Shown here one piece after another: positions 23,053 to 34,043 of a stretch of 64,000 nt of DNA. Source of the DNA: Thozetella sp. PMI_491 (taxonomy: Eukaryota > Ascomycota > Sordariomycetes > Chaetosphaeriales > Chaetosphaeriaceae); NCBI GenBank assembly GCA_021432635.1, contig MU270052.1:62001-126000 (forward strand). The letters are read 5' to 3'. The notes under the pieces are model-generated. The model worked only from the letters and a program-made list of their open reading frames with translations, searched no databases and was not told where the DNA came from. Each line of letters starts with the position of its first letter. The first letter of the stretch is position 1. Both the position numbers and the translations under genes were made by a program.

Positions 23053-23589
23053 CTAGACCTTAGATTCAGTGTCAGGATGCGTGGCATTGGGGTCATCGTT
23101 ATGGCAACTGTGTGTGTCCCGCTCAGCGTGGGCCGGAGCGTAGCCATCCTCTAGTGTTCTAGCAGAGACCATCCATTTCTGGAATTCGAAATGGTCATTA
23201 CTCTGAGGTTCTGGGTTCTCGGTGCCTTCTGAAACCCTTGTTCCTACCTCAGCATCGCCCGCTACCTCTTCTTCTCGAGTCTCTTCCGCCCCGGGGCCAT
23301 AACTAGAGCCGTTCGACTCACCGCCGGTCTCCCCGCGGGGAGCGAAATTTTGGTAGCGCGGGGATTTCAGGCTCTGCCAGAGGTACTCTGGAACATCTCG
23401 GTACGGTTGCTCACCTTTAGGCTCTGTCGCTACCTCAGCATACATCTTCGCCATAACCTCGTCGTCATACCATCCACCAGGAATGCAATATGCCTTCTTC
23501 ATCTTGAGGCCCTTGGCTAGCCGAGGCTGGGTCTCTGCGATAGTATTGGTAGGAGACTCTGGACTTTGGTTTGAAGGCATGTTAGGCAT
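23053..23589 (-). CDS. Hypothetical acidic protein, 178 aa
   Basis: I do not recognise this protein. The first ATG is at 23589 (MPNMPSNQSPESP); the frame is open a little further upstream but without ATG. The middle has ordinary protein-like composition with aromatic residues (KAYCIPGGWYDDEVMAKMYA and YRDVPEYLWQSLKSPRYQNF), followed by a Gly/Glu/Ser-rich acidic tail ending at the TAG at 23053. No signal peptide or membrane segment. A 5' exon further upstream cannot be excluded. Support is length, composition and an uninterrupted frame only. Confidence 0.45.
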   Translation of the reverse strand: MPNMPSNQSPESPTNTIAETQPRLAKGLKMKKAYCIPGGWYDDEVMAKMYAEVATEPKGEQPYRDVPEYLWQSLKSPRYQNFAPRGETGGESNGSSYGPGAEETREEEVAGDAEVGTRVSEGTENPEPQSNDHFEFQKWMVSARTLEDGYAPAHAERDTHSCHNDDPNATHPDTESKV

Positions 23590-24674
23590 TTGGTTGAGGA
23601 TGGTACGGCGGGCGTGGCTGCTTGCTACGAGACTGGGTGCCAACCTAGGTAGTAGCAGAATGGCTCGGATAGAAGCAATGACTCGATCCTACGACTCTGA
23701 GAGATATCTTGAGGGCGAGATAGAATAAATTTCTGAGTAGGTTCCACAAGCAGCTTATGTAGTACGGCTGGTCCATGGTGCACAACAAGAAGACTGATGG
23801 TGTAGGAATAGGCTTAGCCCAGTTCATGACAAAGAAACAGAGCATCTCAATGGCATTGTACGAGATAAAAGCTTCATTGCTTAGATCTGATTGCGACACA
23901 GAACACTGTACCAGGCTGCCATCACAATAAAACAAGAGCACCCTTGGATTTAAGACCTTTCCCGCAACAAAGAAGCTTGCTCAACACATGAGCCGAACCC
24001 ACATATAGTAGTTTCCTTGGATCGAGACGTCGCGCGACCTCGCGCGGCTGAAGTGTGTGTGGTAGGGGTCACCTTACTAGCTGCCAGTTCCAACCAGTTG
24101 CAGCGTTCCCGTGTTCCCCAGACCCCGCATTACCAAGGGCGTTGTGGGGTTTGGAGCCCCACCATCGGCCCTGGCGCTCTCCTTTTTTGTACCTATCGCT
24201 GTTGCCTCTGCAGTCTAGCATCACGTCTGGGCGGGACAGGGGCATCCAGCTACAAAATACTCTTGGGTGTGTTCCCATGACGAATTAACCACCCCCGCAA
24301 TCGGAGTGAGTCTTGGTGCTGTACAGCGCCGTGGTCGCCCACAGATAAGCCCTCCTAGGGGCTCTCTCCAGTGGATACTGGTCGTTAGTTTGGCCTGGAG
24401 CCTCTGCCCAACAAAGGCGGTTAGAAGACCAAGACTCCCCCAGTGATGCCCTTAGCCGAGTGTCGCCGAGTTGACCCCTCCTCCGGTACTCCATTGGCCC
24501 GGCACCTTTCCTTTCTCTTCTCCTCCCCGCCAATCACCACCGTGAACCTCGGAAGCTGTCTGGACCTACCTACATCTATCTATCTGTATATAGGCCCCGA
24601 CGTCACTCATCCTATCCTCCACCTACATTCAATTGGGGTCAAAAAGGGGGAAAGAGAGTAAGAGCTGAAGCAAA
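23590..24674. other. Intergenic region upstream of the transhydrogenase gene
   Basis: About 1.1 kb between divergent starts. A minus-strand frame at 23645-23941 is AT-rich and looks non-coding. A TATA candidate and a GACGTCAC (CRE-like) site lie close to the downstream gene. Confidence 0.4.
24587..24592 (+). promoter_or_regulatory. TATA-box candidate for the hydroxyacid-oxoacid transhydrogenase gene
   Basis: TATATA within CTGTATATAGG, about 85 bp upstream of the ATG at 24675, followed by GACGTCAC at about 24600. Position and sequence fit a core promoter. Confidence 0.4.
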
Positions 24675-26368
24675 ATGGGGGCAGCCATCCGAATACTACC
24701 CAACGTAAGCTCCCTTCGTCTCCCCCGGCATCTTCTTGGTCGTGGATGCTAAAGCTCCTTCTCGGTATCCTGCAGCGGGCAGCGAGGGCGTCCAACCTCC
24801 TCCGGACCATCCAGTACACGCATCCGCCATCATGCCCCTGCCATTCTAACCCCAACCACCACCACCACCATGTGCAGCCCGCCGTGTCCAAGTTCGCGGA
24901 GCGGACTTCACGGCGGTCCTACGCAACCCCCCAGGACCCCACCCAGCTTAAGGAGTACGCGTTTGAGATGGCCGCGTCGTCCATCCGCTTCGGGCCCGGC
25001 GTCACCCAGGAGGTCGGCATGGACCTCAAGAATATGCACGCCAAGCGGATCTGCGTCGTCACCGACGAGACGGTCGACAAGCTCGACGCCATGCGGCAGG
25101 TCCGCGAGGCCCTCACCCGCGAGGGGCTAGACTTTAAGGTCTTCAACAAGACGAGGGTCGAGCCAAAGGACTACTCGTGAGTTCCCTGCCCCGCAACCAC
25201 AAGTCCTCTCAAGCTGCTCACCTTGCTCGCTCGCTCTAGCATCAAAGAGGCCATCGCGTGGGCGAAGCCATATAACCCTGACGCCTTCCTCGCCGTTGGT
25301 GGTGGCTCTGTCATCGACACGGCCAAGCTGATGAACCTGTACTCGTGCTACCCCGATGCGGATTTCCTAGACTTCGTCAACGCGCCATTAGGCAAGGGCC
25401 GCCCTATCGACAAGAAGCTGCACCCTCTCATCGCCATCCCTACCACCGCCGGCACCGGAAGTGAGACCACCGGCACAGCTATCTTCGACCTGGTGTCGAA
25501 GCGCGCCAAGACGGGCGTGGCCCACCGCAACCTGAAGCCCACTCTTGGTATCTGTGATCCCATCAACACCCGGACCATGCCGTCGGCCGTCAAAGCTGCC
25601 TCCGGTCTGGACGTCCTGTGCCACTCCCTAGAGTCGTGGACTGCCATTCCTTTCAACGAGCGCACCCCCCGGCCCACCAACCCTCTCTTGCGGCCCGCGT
25701 ACCAGGGCGCTAATCCTATCAGTGACATCTTCTCGCTCAACGCCCTCAAGGCGACGGTCAAGTATCTACCCAGGGCCGTCAAGAACCCGGACGACATGGA
25801 GGCCCAGAGCGAGATGCTCCTAGCCGCCACCCTCGCCGGTGTCGGGTTCGGAAACGCGGGCGTCCATCTGTGCCACGGTAAGCAAACAGCCCCTCCCTAT
25901 CCATCCGGCACCGCCCGAGATCCGGGCTGACCGTGACCAGGCATGTCGTACCCCATCTCGGGCCAGAATCCCGGCTACAAGCACGCGGGTTACGAAGTCA
26001 ACGAGTCCATCATCCCCCACGGTGTCTCGGTGGCCGTCTCGGCCCCGGCTGTCTTTCGCTTCACCGCCCCCTCCAACCCGCTGCGTCACCTCCAGGCGGC
26101 CGAGGCTTTCGGCGTTGACATCAGCAACGTGAAGCTTGAGAGCGCCGGCGAGGTGCTCGCCGAGGCGCTAACGAAATTCCTCGCCGACCTCGGCGACCAG
26201 CCGAGCGGACTGAAGGACCTGGGCTTCCAGTCGCAGCATCTTGAAGGCCTCGTGGAGGGTACCATCCCCCAGGCCCGCGTCTTGATGCTGGCTCCTGGGC
26301 TGGCGAAGGAGCTGCAGCAGGAGAGGGAGCAGCTCCACCGGTTGTTCGAGGATGCCATGGAGCACTGA
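24675..26368 (+). CDS. Hydroxyacid-oxoacid transhydrogenase, iron-type alcohol dehydrogenase family, mitochondrial
   Basis: ADHFE1-type enzyme that converts 4-hydroxybutyrate to succinate semialdehyde while reducing 2-oxoglutarate. Exons are 24675-24704, 24776-25176, 25240-25877 and 25941-26368, giving 498 aa. Donors are GTAAGC, GTGAGT and GTAAGC, acceptors TGCAG, CTAG and CCAG. The N-terminal about 60 residues are basic and acid-free, as in a mitochondrial presequence, and include a natural run of five His. The cofactor motif is FLAVGGGSVIDTAKLMN; the iron-site region includes GLDVLCHSLESW and, across the third intron, VHLCHG-MSYPISGQNPGYKHAG. TAGTGSETTG is the usual loop. Exon 1 encodes only ten residues and is supported by clean splice sites and the phase-0 join. 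Confidence 0.93.
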
Positions 26369-26682
26369 TCAGGCGTAAATACACTGGGCGTCGGCTGTGA
26401 CCCAGCTCACGTCGGACAAGGGACTCACATACTGTCACAGCTCTAGCTCCCCTTGGTAAGGCTTCGAGCCTCGCCGAATCACGTAGTTGTGTAATCCATG
26501 AACGATAGCATATACAAGATATATATTTACACACACGTCCCCGAGCAACTCTCTATAAACTGTATGCTTTCTCAGGTTCCTTATCCTGATATTACAGCTT
26601 CGCCGTAACCCCATCACGGATACATTCACCAAGTATCTGCGGATCTCAAAAATACCAATCTCGACACAATATCCAGTTTGGC
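26369..26682. other. Short intergenic stretch
   Basis: About 310 bp, AT-rich near 26505-26600, between two plus-strand genes. No gene seen. Confidence 0.35.
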
Positions 26683-27185
26683 ATGTCGAGCAACGACGAC
26701 GAGGCTGCTCTCGCCAAGCTCATGGAATGGCTCCGCGCCAGATATCCGGGGATCTCTGAAGATGAAATCAGACAGAGAGTTGAGGATCATCTAGAGTTCA
26801 AGAAGGAATCGGTACTCAACGAGTCTCCTAAAAATGAGGAATACCAATCCCGGGGAACCTCTCGAGAGGAAGAACAGGAGAATACGACTAATGCCAGCTC
26901 TTCCTCTGTAGGTATCTCTCGACTTGCTGACCCCTGATGTATCCTCTGACACAGCAGCCTTATTTATAGACCACTGACAATACAGCCACGGAGGAAAGCC
27001 GCGAAACTACGCCTAGGGCTTCTGCAAACCCGGAGACGCGCGACACAGTGCAGTCCAACATAGGTCAACCACACTGGCTGCAAGGTGATCTTTTATCTGC
27101 CATAGAAGCCTCGGCTTCATATAGCCCGCCGAATGACAAGACCTCCACGGAGAGTCAACGTCCTCCAGATTGGCGCTGGATCTAG
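26683..27185 (+). CDS. Hypothetical small acidic protein, two exons
   Basis: Not recognised. Exons are 26683-26907 and 26970-27185, giving 146 aa. The intron 26908-26969 has donor GTAGGT and acceptor TTATAG; an earlier AG would lead to an immediate stop, so this acceptor is the one that keeps a frame. The N-terminus is a probable helix (ALAKLMEWLRARYPGISEDE, then EIRQRVEDHLEFKKES). The rest is rich in Ser, Thr, Glu and Asn and ends in PPDWRWI. No signal peptide or membrane segment. Support is the open frame, splice sites and composition. Confidence 0.5.
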
Positions 27186-27384
27186 ATACAAGGTAGATTC
27201 ACGGCGTAGTTTACTGGCAATGGTTCTACAGCGGCTCTTGAAGCGTGAACACGCCGGAAAGCAGTGGAGATAATGGCACCGAGCTTACTAGTCCTAGTAA
27301 GACCAATTTTTCTATGAATTACAAATTGATACAAAGCCACAAACACCGAGAGCCGTTCATTTTTGTCTTCTATGCCGGTTTTCC

Positions 27385-28326
27385 TCAAAACAAGAACCAC
27401 GACCCGGCGCCCACGGCCATCAGCATGGACCCTACGACCGTGACGACGGCCATGCCCCCTACCTTTACCCCCCGGACCGCCGCGCTAAAGGCTGCGCAAT
27501 CGCCGGTGGTATTACCTGTTTCGATGCATCGTGCTTTGAGCAGAATGTCGGAAATGTTGCGCGCCAAGGTGGCATCGACCTTGACGCCGCAGGGGTATAC
27601 GGGATTGATGTCCTCCTCCACGTACCCATCCTCCGGCTTGTCCAGCGTGCCATATGTCACCGTGGTGCTCGCGTCCTCGGCCAGCACGGGGCAGTCGTAC
27701 GTGCCACCAGTGGCGTTGACGTGCCCCAGAACGTCAAAGTTACCCAGCGCCCCAGCGCACGGCCCGGTCGCTGCGATGTCCGGCACCGTCCCGTTGTCAG
27801 CCACGGTGAAGGACACCAGCCCCTCGAGCAGCGTGATCGGTGGGCCAACCCGGCCCCGGAGCTTCCCGTCATCGGTGGCATTGCAGCTCGCCATGTACCC
27901 GAACTCATAGCCCAGGAACCAGCGCGAGTCGGCACCGCGGTCGAGCAGTGCGTCGCCGGTATGGTTGACGACGAGGAACGGCTCCGGTACCGGCTCGTTA
28001 GCGCTTGTGTTGAAGACGCCGTGGTTGAGCGTCCCGAGCAGGGACGTCTTGCGTTTGAAGTTGGATAGATGCCACTGGAAGAAATAGGAGAAGTTATTCA
28101 CGGCGGTGAAGTTCTGGAAGGCGAAGACGATGGGCATGGCGCTCGTGGGCTTGTAGGTGGCATTGTGCCTTGGGAAGACGAGGTCAATCTCGACGACGGT
28201 TGGGTACTCCAGGCTGCCGGGCTCGTGGTCGTGGTCTCCATCGTGTGCAGCCGCGAAAGGACATCGGGACAAGGGCAGGGTGAGGAAGAGATATGCGCAG
28301 AGAAGGTTGAGCGGCTTGGGCGCCAT
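27385..28326 (-). CDS. DUF7136 family secreted protein, probably GPI-anchored
   Basis: Intronless, 313 aa. The start at 28326 gives a signal peptide (MAPKPLNLLCAYLFLTLPLS). The body shows the features of this fungal family: YPTVVEIDLVFPRHNATY early on, then PIVFAFQN, several N-glycosylation sequons (NAT, NFT, NFS, NTS, NHT, NGT) and paired cysteines. The C-terminus ends in a hydrophobic stretch (VVTVVGSMLMAVGAGSWFLF) preceded by a small-residue region, as in a GPI attachment signal. Function unknown; expected at the cell surface. Family assignment comes from my recall of the conserved N-terminal motif. Confidence 0.8.
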   Translation of the reverse strand: MAPKPLNLLCAYLFLTLPLSRCPFAAAHDGDHDHEPGSLEYPTVVEIDLVFPRHNATYKPTSAMPIVFAFQNFTAVNNFSYFFQWHLSNFKRKTSLLGTLNHGVFNTSANEPVPEPFLVVNHTGDALLDRGADSRWFLGYEFGYMASCNATDDGKLRGRVGPPITLLEGLVSFTVADNGTVPDIAATGPCAGALGNFDVLGHVNATGGTYDCPVLAEDASTTVTYGTLDKPEDGYVEEDINPVYPCGVKVDATLARNISDILLKARCIETGNTTGDCAAFSAAVRGVKVGGMAVVTVVGSMLMAVGAGSWFLF

Positions 28327-29666
28327 GGACACCGACGGTGGCGCCTCGGAGCCGAGGTACCTGCGGTATCGACTTTAATAGCTGCGCCTCTGTCCTCCGG
28401 CGATGAGCTATCCACTTGGCCGTGAACAGCTAGGATCGCTCGCCCTGGAACACTTGGGATGCGCCTGGCAAACCAGTTCGCTCGAGATCGACTTCTGGGG
28501 GCGGGAATCACAAGGGAGAATCCGGGTCAGCTTCCAGGCCTGGCCCCTCCATTACCTCAACGCCAGGCTCGTATTTCATCATCGATGCCATCCTCTACCC
28601 CGGCTTTTATACCGCGTTCGAGTTATATCAAATCTTGCTCACCGGAAGCTCCATGGCCAACGATTCGATGCGACTACAGGCTAAAACAGCGCGCTCGGTA
28701 GATGCGGTGCGGGCTCCTAGACAACTCATTGCGCGCGGGCTGCAGGCTCCGGGGATTAATCAAAAGAAGGTTCTGGGCACTGGGACGGCTGATCTGCAAC
28801 GTCGCGCGGCGCTCTGCGTTCTGGTTGGGGAAGCGCAGCACAGCAAGCTGGTGTGTGTATTTTGGGATCCCACATCCCGAATGCCCCCTTGCCCCGTGAA
28901 CTACCGAGACCTCGAATACAGCCTTCTACAGACGAGAGGGGGCCTGGTAGGTCTGACTTGCAGGGCGACGAATTAAGCTTAAATAAAAGCTTTCTTCGCT
29001 CTTTCCAACCCCTGAAATCTCCGAGCCTGAGAGGGGTCTAGGCGGATGGCTCGGACAGCAGTGACAGCCCTTCGTGTTCGTCATCCGTGCATATAGATCT
29101 GACCTTAATCTGGCTTATGAGAGTTCCTCGTATCATACGGGGTGATGCAGGTCCATTCTGCCGCGAACCTTGTGCTACTCATCCCACAGTGCCGAGCCTT
29201 TTGGATCCTGGGGGATTCTACCAAAGGGATTTGGCGGCCTCTTGGCAGTGTCTTGGCAGCAGCCGCAGCAGCCCCTAGCCTAGACGGCTCTGCATGAGGT
29301 GTGGTGTTGTGGTCGGCCTGTGCCAAGCTCCTGTTGTATATTCCAACTCCACAGCCAATAACCTTAGCCCGGGGGCCCAGAGAGGCAGACCCAAAGATAA
29401 TATGCTGCAAGCAGCTCAGTTATGTCGAATTCTCGGTCGGCACAAGGCTCGAGCCGCTATCAATAGTCTAAGATAGAATAACACGGCCGATGGCCCCTAA
29501 TAACTTTCCAAAACCCGCGGTATGCCAGGACGCCATATATCCATGCTAGAAACAAAGTATGCTCCCGAGGTCGGGCTCACCGACGACCGCTCCAGCCATG
29601 TCGTCTTTCCTCTCCCCGGCGGGGTTAGTTGCCCGAGGCAAGTTGGGCAGCTAGGCTCCACGTCCC
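28327..29666. other. Intergenic region, no gene seen
   Basis: About 1.3 kb between two minus-strand genes, holding the TATA candidate above. Remaining open frames are short and show no motif. Confidence 0.4.
28604..28614 (-). promoter_or_regulatory. TATA-box candidate for the DUF7136 gene
   Basis: The minus strand reads CGGTATAAAAG about 280 bp upstream of the ATG at 28326, a good TATA match. It implies a leader of roughly 250 nt. Confidence 0.4.
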
Positions 29667-30179
29667 TTAGAGCATGCCTACGACGCCGATGAGCGCGGCG
29701 GCGGCCATGCCCATGGCAGCAACGCCGGTCTCGCGAGGAGCCGCAGCATTTTTGGTTCCCGCGCAGTCGGGCAGATTGAGGACCTCGGTGATCTCGGCGG
29801 CGGCGACATCGGAGGACTTGGAGGCACAGACGGTGAGCGACGACAAGATGTCGGCGTGCGACTTGAAGGCCGCATCGAGGCCGGACTTGTACGAGCTGAG
29901 CTCAGACTGAATCGAGGTGGGAGCGGCGCGGATGGCGGCGCAGGCGTCCGTGGCGGTAGCGGTGGACTGGGAGTCTGCGTACGAGAAGAAGGCCGGGTCT
30001 GTCGGGGTCGGCACGGCAGCGATGACGGACAGCGCATCGTAGTAAACCGCGTCGCAGCCTGTGAGGCCCGAGTCCGAGGTGGCACGGGGCGCGAGGTTGG
30101 CAACGGGCACATTGGGGAACGGGGCGACGGCGGCCATGGCGGCCGAGGCAGCGGCAAGGAGGAGGACCTGGGTCTGCAT
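29667..30179 (-). CDS. Small secreted GPI-type protein, paralogue A
   Basis: Intronless, 170 aa. The ATG at 30179 opens a signal peptide (MQTQVLLLAAASAAMAAVA). The mature part has four cysteines, in GCDAVYYDAL, DACAAIRAAP, TVCASK and PDCAGTKN, and is rich in Ala, Ser and Thr. The C-terminus PRETGVAAMGMAAAALIGVV is a short polar segment then a hydrophobic tail ending GML, as in a GPI signal. It aligns along its length with the gene at 31590-32108 (same cysteines, AVPTPT, APTSIQSELSSYKS, PRETG). Function unknown; such proteins often sit in the cell wall or are expressed in infection-like structures in related fungi, which is only a recollection. Confidence 0.75.
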   Translation of the reverse strand: MQTQVLLLAAASAAMAAVAPFPNVPVANLAPRATSDSGLTGCDAVYYDALSVIAAVPTPTDPAFFSYADSQSTATATDACAAIRAAPTSIQSELSSYKSGLDAAFKSHADILSSLTVCASKSSDVAAAEITEVLNLPDCAGTKNAAAPRETGVAAMGMAAAALIGVVGML

Positions 30180-31589
30180 GGTGGTGATTGGTGGCTGTCC
30201 TGCGTGCACGATCGATCGTGGAGGGTTGGGAGGCGATGGATGGCCGCGGGAGAGTGTGTGGCGCTTTGTTGTTGACTGAAGACCGAGAGAGGAAGGACTT
30301 TAAGAAGATAGACAGAGCCTCGAGCTAGGTATATATATCTACTATCTACTCCGTATCAGGCAGTGGTACATGGAGAGCAGGAGAGCAGCGGAGGTTCGGC
30401 CGTTTGTTCTTATGGCCCCCCTGTCATCAGCACAGGAGATCATCGTGAATTTGGGCGGGGGGTTACCCTGGCATGTCTTGCTACGATTTGTAGTGCGTGC
30501 TGTACTATGTAGTATGTGGTGTCCCCTAACAGGGGGGTTCAATTCGGCTGTCACCCTGTCATTTGGGAGACCAAGAAAGTCTGCCCCATCGCCAGCCTCA
30601 ATGCAAAATTACCACCGCGGTCCGTCATGCTGTGCACGCTGGGGTCGTTGGTGATGGCTCTAGCCGCTCCATAATTAGCTCTCGAGGTTCACGCCAAGAC
30701 AGAGCCTGACCCGATGCAAAAGGCGTTAGCCAAGGCTTCAGGCAGCTGCAGTGACAGTGATAGGGCTACGGCCGAGTTTCTCGTTGTTTCCTTCCCTCTT
30801 CAACAATTCCCTTTAGCAGCAGGAGCAGGGGAGAAGTGACGCCAGGGGGCCGGCCCCGACTATAGGTGGTCCAGAGCCAAGGCCCCACTAAAAAACAACC
30901 TAAACCCCACAATAGTTTAAGGGGTGACTTTGCCGCTAGCTTCACCATTGGTCCCGTCTGCCTGGCAGCTCCCATGTAACTAGAAGGGGAAGAAAAAAAA
31001 AAGAAAAGAGTCGATTGTAGAAAGTCGTCCAAGCCAATCCAATCCGGCTTATCCAAGCCAGCATTGAGCACATACCCCTGGCCTGTCTTAGTCTGCTTCA
31101 GAACAGAACAGCCTCACTCCCCCTAATTTACTGGCACTTGCAACAAAGCCGCAGGAGAAGCCTACGCCCTTGTGCGGGGCCGTGTTGCCCGTTCTTGGCA
31201 GCTGGAACTGTCCATGTAAGTAAGCCCGTGTGCGGTTCAAGAATTGCACCGAGTTTACTGGATCGACACGACCTGGCCCTTCGCACAAACTCCCCTAGGC
31301 CTATCGGCTGCCCTCAGCTCGGGTAGACTCGTAAAGATGGCCGTGTCTTGCTGACAGTCAGAACACACCGCGCCAAGTTACAAAGGAAATTGCCAGGACA
31401 TTTCTTCCTAAGCCACTGAGCATCCGAGGAATATCTATCGTACAACGAGCTGCCCGTCTGTCTTTCTTCCAAGGCCTGCCCTCCCGGCAATCTTGTCTTT
31501 GAGAGAACCATCCAAGCGGCCGTTCTCTTGCCTCCACTGCGCTGTCTCGCACAGCTCGCCCGCACCGCCGGATCGAACCCCCCGTGATG
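30180..31589. other. Intergenic region between the two GPI-type paralogues
   Basis: About 1.4 kb. TATATATA at 30331-30338 lies about 155 bp upstream of paralogue A and may serve as its TATA element. Otherwise no gene or repeat was seen. Confidence 0.4.
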
Positions 31590-32108
31590 TTATAGCATGC
31601 CGATTGCGCCGATCACCGCGACGACGGCGGCGCCTATGGCAATCGCCCCTGTCTCCCGCGGCCCGGCGTTCTTGGTCCGGGACCCTGTTGGCGCACCAGT
31701 GCAGGCAGTGACGTGGAGGATGGGATCTATGATGGTCTTGAGGTCGGGGTCCGCCGCACAGCTGCTGACCTTGGTCACTAGCTCCGGCTTGGCTTGCACA
31801 TCCGAAGCAACGTGCGATAGGTAAGATGAGATTTCGGGCTGGAGTGAGCTCGGAGCCGCGCTGAGGATGCTGCACGGGTCGTCGATGCCGGACACGCTGG
31901 AGACGAAGGAACCCGCGGCACCGGTCAGGGTCGGCACTGCGGTGATTACGTCCAGTAAGGATGCAAGGACGGTGGTGCAGTCCGCGAAAGCGTCTGTCGA
32001 GGTGGAGGAAGGCGGGCCCGAGGTCGTCGTGGTCTGGGCAGCTTGCCGGGCTTCCAGCGCTAGTACTGCCGGGGCCGCCGCCAGAAGGCCGATGAACATG
32101 CTCCGCAT
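31590..32108 (-). CDS. Small secreted GPI-type protein, paralogue B
   Basis: Intronless, 172 aa, ATG at 32108. Signal peptide MRSMFIGLLAAAPAVLALEA. Four cysteines fall in FADCTTVLAS, DDPCSILSAAP, VSSCAADPD and VTACTGAP, matching the positions in the gene at 29667-30179. Shared blocks include ITAVPTLT, APSSLQPEISSYLS and NAGPRETGAIAIG. It ends in a hydrophobic AAVVAVIGAIGML, again a GPI signal. It has the same orientation as paralogue A, so the pair probably arose by tandem duplication. Function unknown. Confidence 0.75.
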   Translation of the reverse strand: MRSMFIGLLAAAPAVLALEARQAAQTTTTSGPPSSTSTDAFADCTTVLASLLDVITAVPTLTGAAGSFVSSVSGIDDPCSILSAAPSSLQPEISSYLSHVASDVQAKPELVTKVSSCAADPDLKTIIDPILHVTACTGAPTGSRTKNAGPRETGAIAIGAAVVAVIGAIGML

Positions 32109-34043
32109 ATTGGGATTCCGAGAAGATGCCGAGTAGAAAGGTGCTGGACGTTGCGACGGTACGGAATGCTGACAGAAAGACGAGCCTCCAGGGCCTCTAC
32201 AAGCTTAGACAGTCGTGAGAATCGGCGTGAATGTTGCTGACTAGAAGGCCCCACGACACACAAACCTGCACAGGGGGCTCGATAAATTTATATTCGTTCG
32301 CATTCCAGTCAGTTGCTCGCGAGCGCGGCTCGAGCATTGCCATAGCCTGGCCAATCCCACAGCCCTTGCGATCCTTCCCAACTCTGAAGCGGCTCTCCCT
32401 GGCGTCTCATCCTTCGCCGGCGCGGATAGGATGGAGACAACCCACTCAACGCCTAAGAAGATGTCCGGGCGCACATGGGTCTGCTTGTTGAGCCCCAGTC
32501 GTGCTCCTGAACGCAACTCGACCAGGACCAATAGTATACTCTTCCGGGGTTCTGGGATAGTTGACATGTTGCTTCCTCGCCGCCCTTATGCCTTTGGGAG
32601 AGATCCGCCTCAGGTAAACACACGCACAATTCATGCCATGCCCTCAAGATGTCGGTAGCAGAAAGATTATTAGCTGCTGCTATACTTCAAAATTGGGCAA
32701 CCTGTGTTTGATGCACTTCTGCTGCGCCGCTCCGTTAAAACTGATCAGTTGTTACAGAGCTGATCTCGGCAGTGTATACGGCCATAGCTGTGTGCCTGGC
32801 TAGCGTTAAGCAGAATATGTTTTCTACTCAGCCACATGGGGATTGGAACCTGCAAGTGCCAGTGTTCAGTCCATTCCAGACCACAAGCTCGGCTGGGTAC
32901 TTCACGTTTCGAGAATGATCCCACGTCCAAGGGCTTTGAATGACACGTCCTGTAGGAACCTCGACAATCGGCACTGATGAGTTCTTGATTCCGTCGTTGC
33001 GTTGATCCCTATGTTTGTGCCGCCTCCTGGACGTCATGGTTACTCGGTTAGGTTCGTGAACCGCTTGCCAGGGACTTCTGCCGCAGCGTGCCGAAACCAA
33101 GTAGAAATTTCATGCCCGCATAAAGTGCCGTATGCTCGCCGCAGCCTATGCGGGCTCCCTGATTATTTTGTAGAAGGACTGTCTTCTCAAAGACTTCATT
33201 TTCACATACGCTCGCCTGATCTAATGTGGGCACCTCATCCACGACAGGTATGAGATAATTGATGAGTTTGGGGCGAATATATTCCGTCAGCTAAGAGACT
33301 CGCTGGTAAGCTCGCAAGCCGCTGTCAACGCCCGAATGTATTCTATCTGTGGGATCCTGTTAATGATATGTCGGTTGCTTTATTACCATGCCCGATTGAC
33401 AGCCACCATGATTCAGATGGACGGAGAGGGAGAGTTCCTGCGAGGTAAGAAGTGTTAGGACCAATAGGCGCGGCCTTGCATGGAATTACCGTTGAAGGTT
33501 GTTGGTCTACATCCTGACTTGCTATTACACCAACAAGCGTCTAGCCGCCGGCCTTACCGTGGGGCTTCTACAGGTCAAGCGCCCGGGCCCGTCATCCGGG
33601 GCGTTACTCGCAGGAGAGTGGCGCCCGTTACGGGGCACATGGCTCTGCTTATGCTGGCCGGTACGTGGATAGGCACAGATTTCTATTTTGATCCGTCGGA
33701 TATGCATCGCAGAACCAGAAAGACGCCGTCCGAGTTCTGTCGGGGAGCGGGAGGAATTGTTCTACACAGTTGCTGTGAAGGGCCCGCTGGCTTGCACCTT
33801 CCTTCTGCCATTTAAAGCAATTAGTATACTAGAAAATATGAAACATATAAAGGCATGAGCTGTGGTTTAAAGAGACCTCGCCGGTACTTCTCCAGAGCCA
33901 TGATTCCTCGTCCCGTCGTGAATCGTGTCGTCCGTAGCTGGGATCGCCCTCACGTCCCCCTCTAACTACACAATGGTGCTTCCGCCTGCCGTCTATCCCA
34001 CTTCCATGGTTGGTACAAATACACCCGCGCAAAGTTCTCTGGC
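32109..34043. other. Gene-poor stretch, no supported gene
   Basis: About 1.9 kb between paralogue B and the 7-TM gene. On the minus side GAATATAAATTTATCG at about 32280-32295 may be the TATA region of paralogue B. Several short open frames are present without motifs. Base composition is lower in GC near 32650-33450 than in the flanking genes. Confidence 0.4.

Noticed and set aside
23645-23941. 98-codon minus-strand frame with hydrophobic residues
   Set aside because: AT-rich codons, Cys- and Leu-rich by composition, with no link by splice sites to the gene at 23053-23589.
32838-32870. tRNA-like B-box (GGTTCCAATCC, minus strand)
   Set aside because: The flanking bases do not pair as a T-stem and no matching A-box arm is present.
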